Source of the DNA: Verrucomicrobiales bacterium
Lineage (GTDB): Bacteria; Verrucomicrobiota; Verrucomicrobiia; Verrucomicrobiales; DEV007
DNA length: 17,472 nucleotides
Direction of reading: 5' to 3'
NCBI GenBank assembly: GCA_013911195.1
Contig: JACETS010000034.1
Span: 1 to 17,472 of the forward strand
This document shows, one piece after another, positions 16,820 to 17,472 of the stretch. Position 1 is the first letter of the stretch. Every line of letters starts with the position of its first letter. The notes below the pieces were generated by a model, which saw nothing but the letters and a program-made list of their open reading frames with translations, made no database searches and was not told the DNA's origin. The translations under genes and the position numbers were made by a program.

Positions 16820-17472
16820 CTAGGACCCATTTTCATTCGTTCCTGATCTACTCTTATCTTTATTCTTTCTTGACCCATTTAATTCCAATTCGGTTTCATC
16901 CTTTGGATAAGTTATCCTATTATGAAACATGCTTCTTAATGTAGTCTTAAAGCTATCAGAGATTAGGGTAATTTCCTTTAAAGTCAGATCACAATCTTTA
17001 AGTTGGCCATCCAATATTCTGGAATTAACAATTTCATCGACTAGTTGAGTTATCTTCCCTGGAGTAGGTTTTTGTAGGGTTCGCGATGCACTTTCAATAG
17101 CGTCTGCCAAACTAATAATTCCACTTTCTTTGAACTGAGGTAACGGACCAGGATATCGAAAATTGTTTTCTGACACCTCAGGAATATCGTCTTCATTAGC
17201 TTCACCATTCTCAACCCTCTCTCTTACCTCATTCTGTTGCTCTAACGCACGATGATAAAAGAATGAAATCATTGAATTCCCATGATGCTGTTCAATGACA
17301 TCTACGATCTGAGAATTGAGCCTTTTCTTCAAGGCCATGTCGACTCCCTCCTTGACGTGCGCAATAATGACTAGAGCGGACATCGTTGGAGTCAATTCAT
17401 CATGGGGATTATTCCCATTGTTAATATTCTCTATGAAATATTCAGGCTTATGAAGTTTTCCTATGTCTGTCT
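16820..17472 (-). CDS. 7TM-HD family phosphohydrolase (PgpH-like), C-terminal HD domain; 5' end outside window
   Basis: The frame runs open to the window edge; the first complete codon is at 17470 and about 217 residues are visible. The sequence is the HD domain end of PgpH/YqfF-type membrane proteins. It starts at TDIGKLHKPEYFIEN, then NPHDELTPTMSALVIIAHVKEG, QHHGNSMISFFYHRAL, RYPGPLPQFKESGI and SLADAIESASRTL. The characterised relatives are 7TM-HD phosphodiesterases of cyclic di-AMP. The leading HD motif and the transmembrane segments lie outside. A TTG at 17395 is not the start, because conserved residues lie upstream of it. The tail after about 16870 is basic and low-complexity. It is followed by a 51-bp gap and ybeY. 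Confidence 0.9.
   Translation of the reverse strand, partial: TDIGKLHKPEYFIENINNGNNPHDELTPTMSALVIIAHVKEGVDMALKKRLNSQIVDVIEQHHGNSMISFFYHRALEQQNEVRERVENGEANEDDIPEVSENNFRYPGPLPQFKESGIISLADAIESASRTLQKPTPGKITQLVDEIVNSRILDGQLKDCDLTLKEITLISDSFKTTLRSMFHNRITYPKDETELELNGSRKNKDKSRSGTNENGS

Noticed and set aside
1..17472. CRISPR array, insertion sequence, prophage or defence island
   Set aside because: No spaced short repeats, transposase, terminal inverted repeats or defence-type domains were seen.

Overview
The window is a compact, mostly minus-strand chromosomal segment with moderate AT richness. It looks like a marine Verrucomicrobiota bacterium, possibly Opitutae or Puniceicoccales-like. That placement is inference. 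It rests on a clpS gene followed by a DUF2017 gene, a secreted sulfatase with a C-terminal HEAT domain, an alpha/beta-hydrolase fused to SMP-30, large secreted beta-rich proteins, frequent TTG/GTG starts and very few Shine-Dalgarno sequences. No tRNA, rRNA, CRISPR array, insertion sequence or phage gene was seen.

Layout from left to right. At 2-1231 (plus strand) lies the 3' part of a hydrolase/SMP-30 fusion gene, which converges almost end to end with the leftward genes. At 1236-4803 two secreted proteins of unknown function overlap by 11 bp: a HEAT/beta-propeller protein and a protein with four repeated beta modules. Upstream of them are rpsP (S16) and ffh (SRP54), then a type I sulfatase with HEAT repeats. 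A strong intrinsic terminator at 8577-8613 separates the sulfatase from a 1959-residue exported protein at 8674-14553. That protein contains two complete UshA-type metallophosphatase/5'-nucleotidase units flanking a choice-of-anchor-I-type beta-propeller. Its 249-bp upstream region carries two direct-repeat elements resembling Pho boxes. At 14803-17472 a tightly spaced housekeeping operon runs leftward: a 7TM-HD (PgpH-like) phosphohydrolase (cut by the window edge), ybeY, an unrecognised gene, clpS and a DUF2017 gene.

How the parts fit together. The exported phosphatase and sulfatase suggest scavenging of phosphate and sulfated glycans from organic matter, and the Pho-box-like repeats suggest phosphate-starvation control of the phosphatase. 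The right-hand operon combines RNA maturation (YbeY), cyclic-dinucleotide turnover (HD protein) and N-degron proteolysis (ClpS). The most unusual items are the duplicated phosphatase/propeller protein with its non-canonical metal motifs and putative Pho boxes, and the uncharacterised secreted pair downstream of rpsP. No defence, mobile or biosynthetic system was found.
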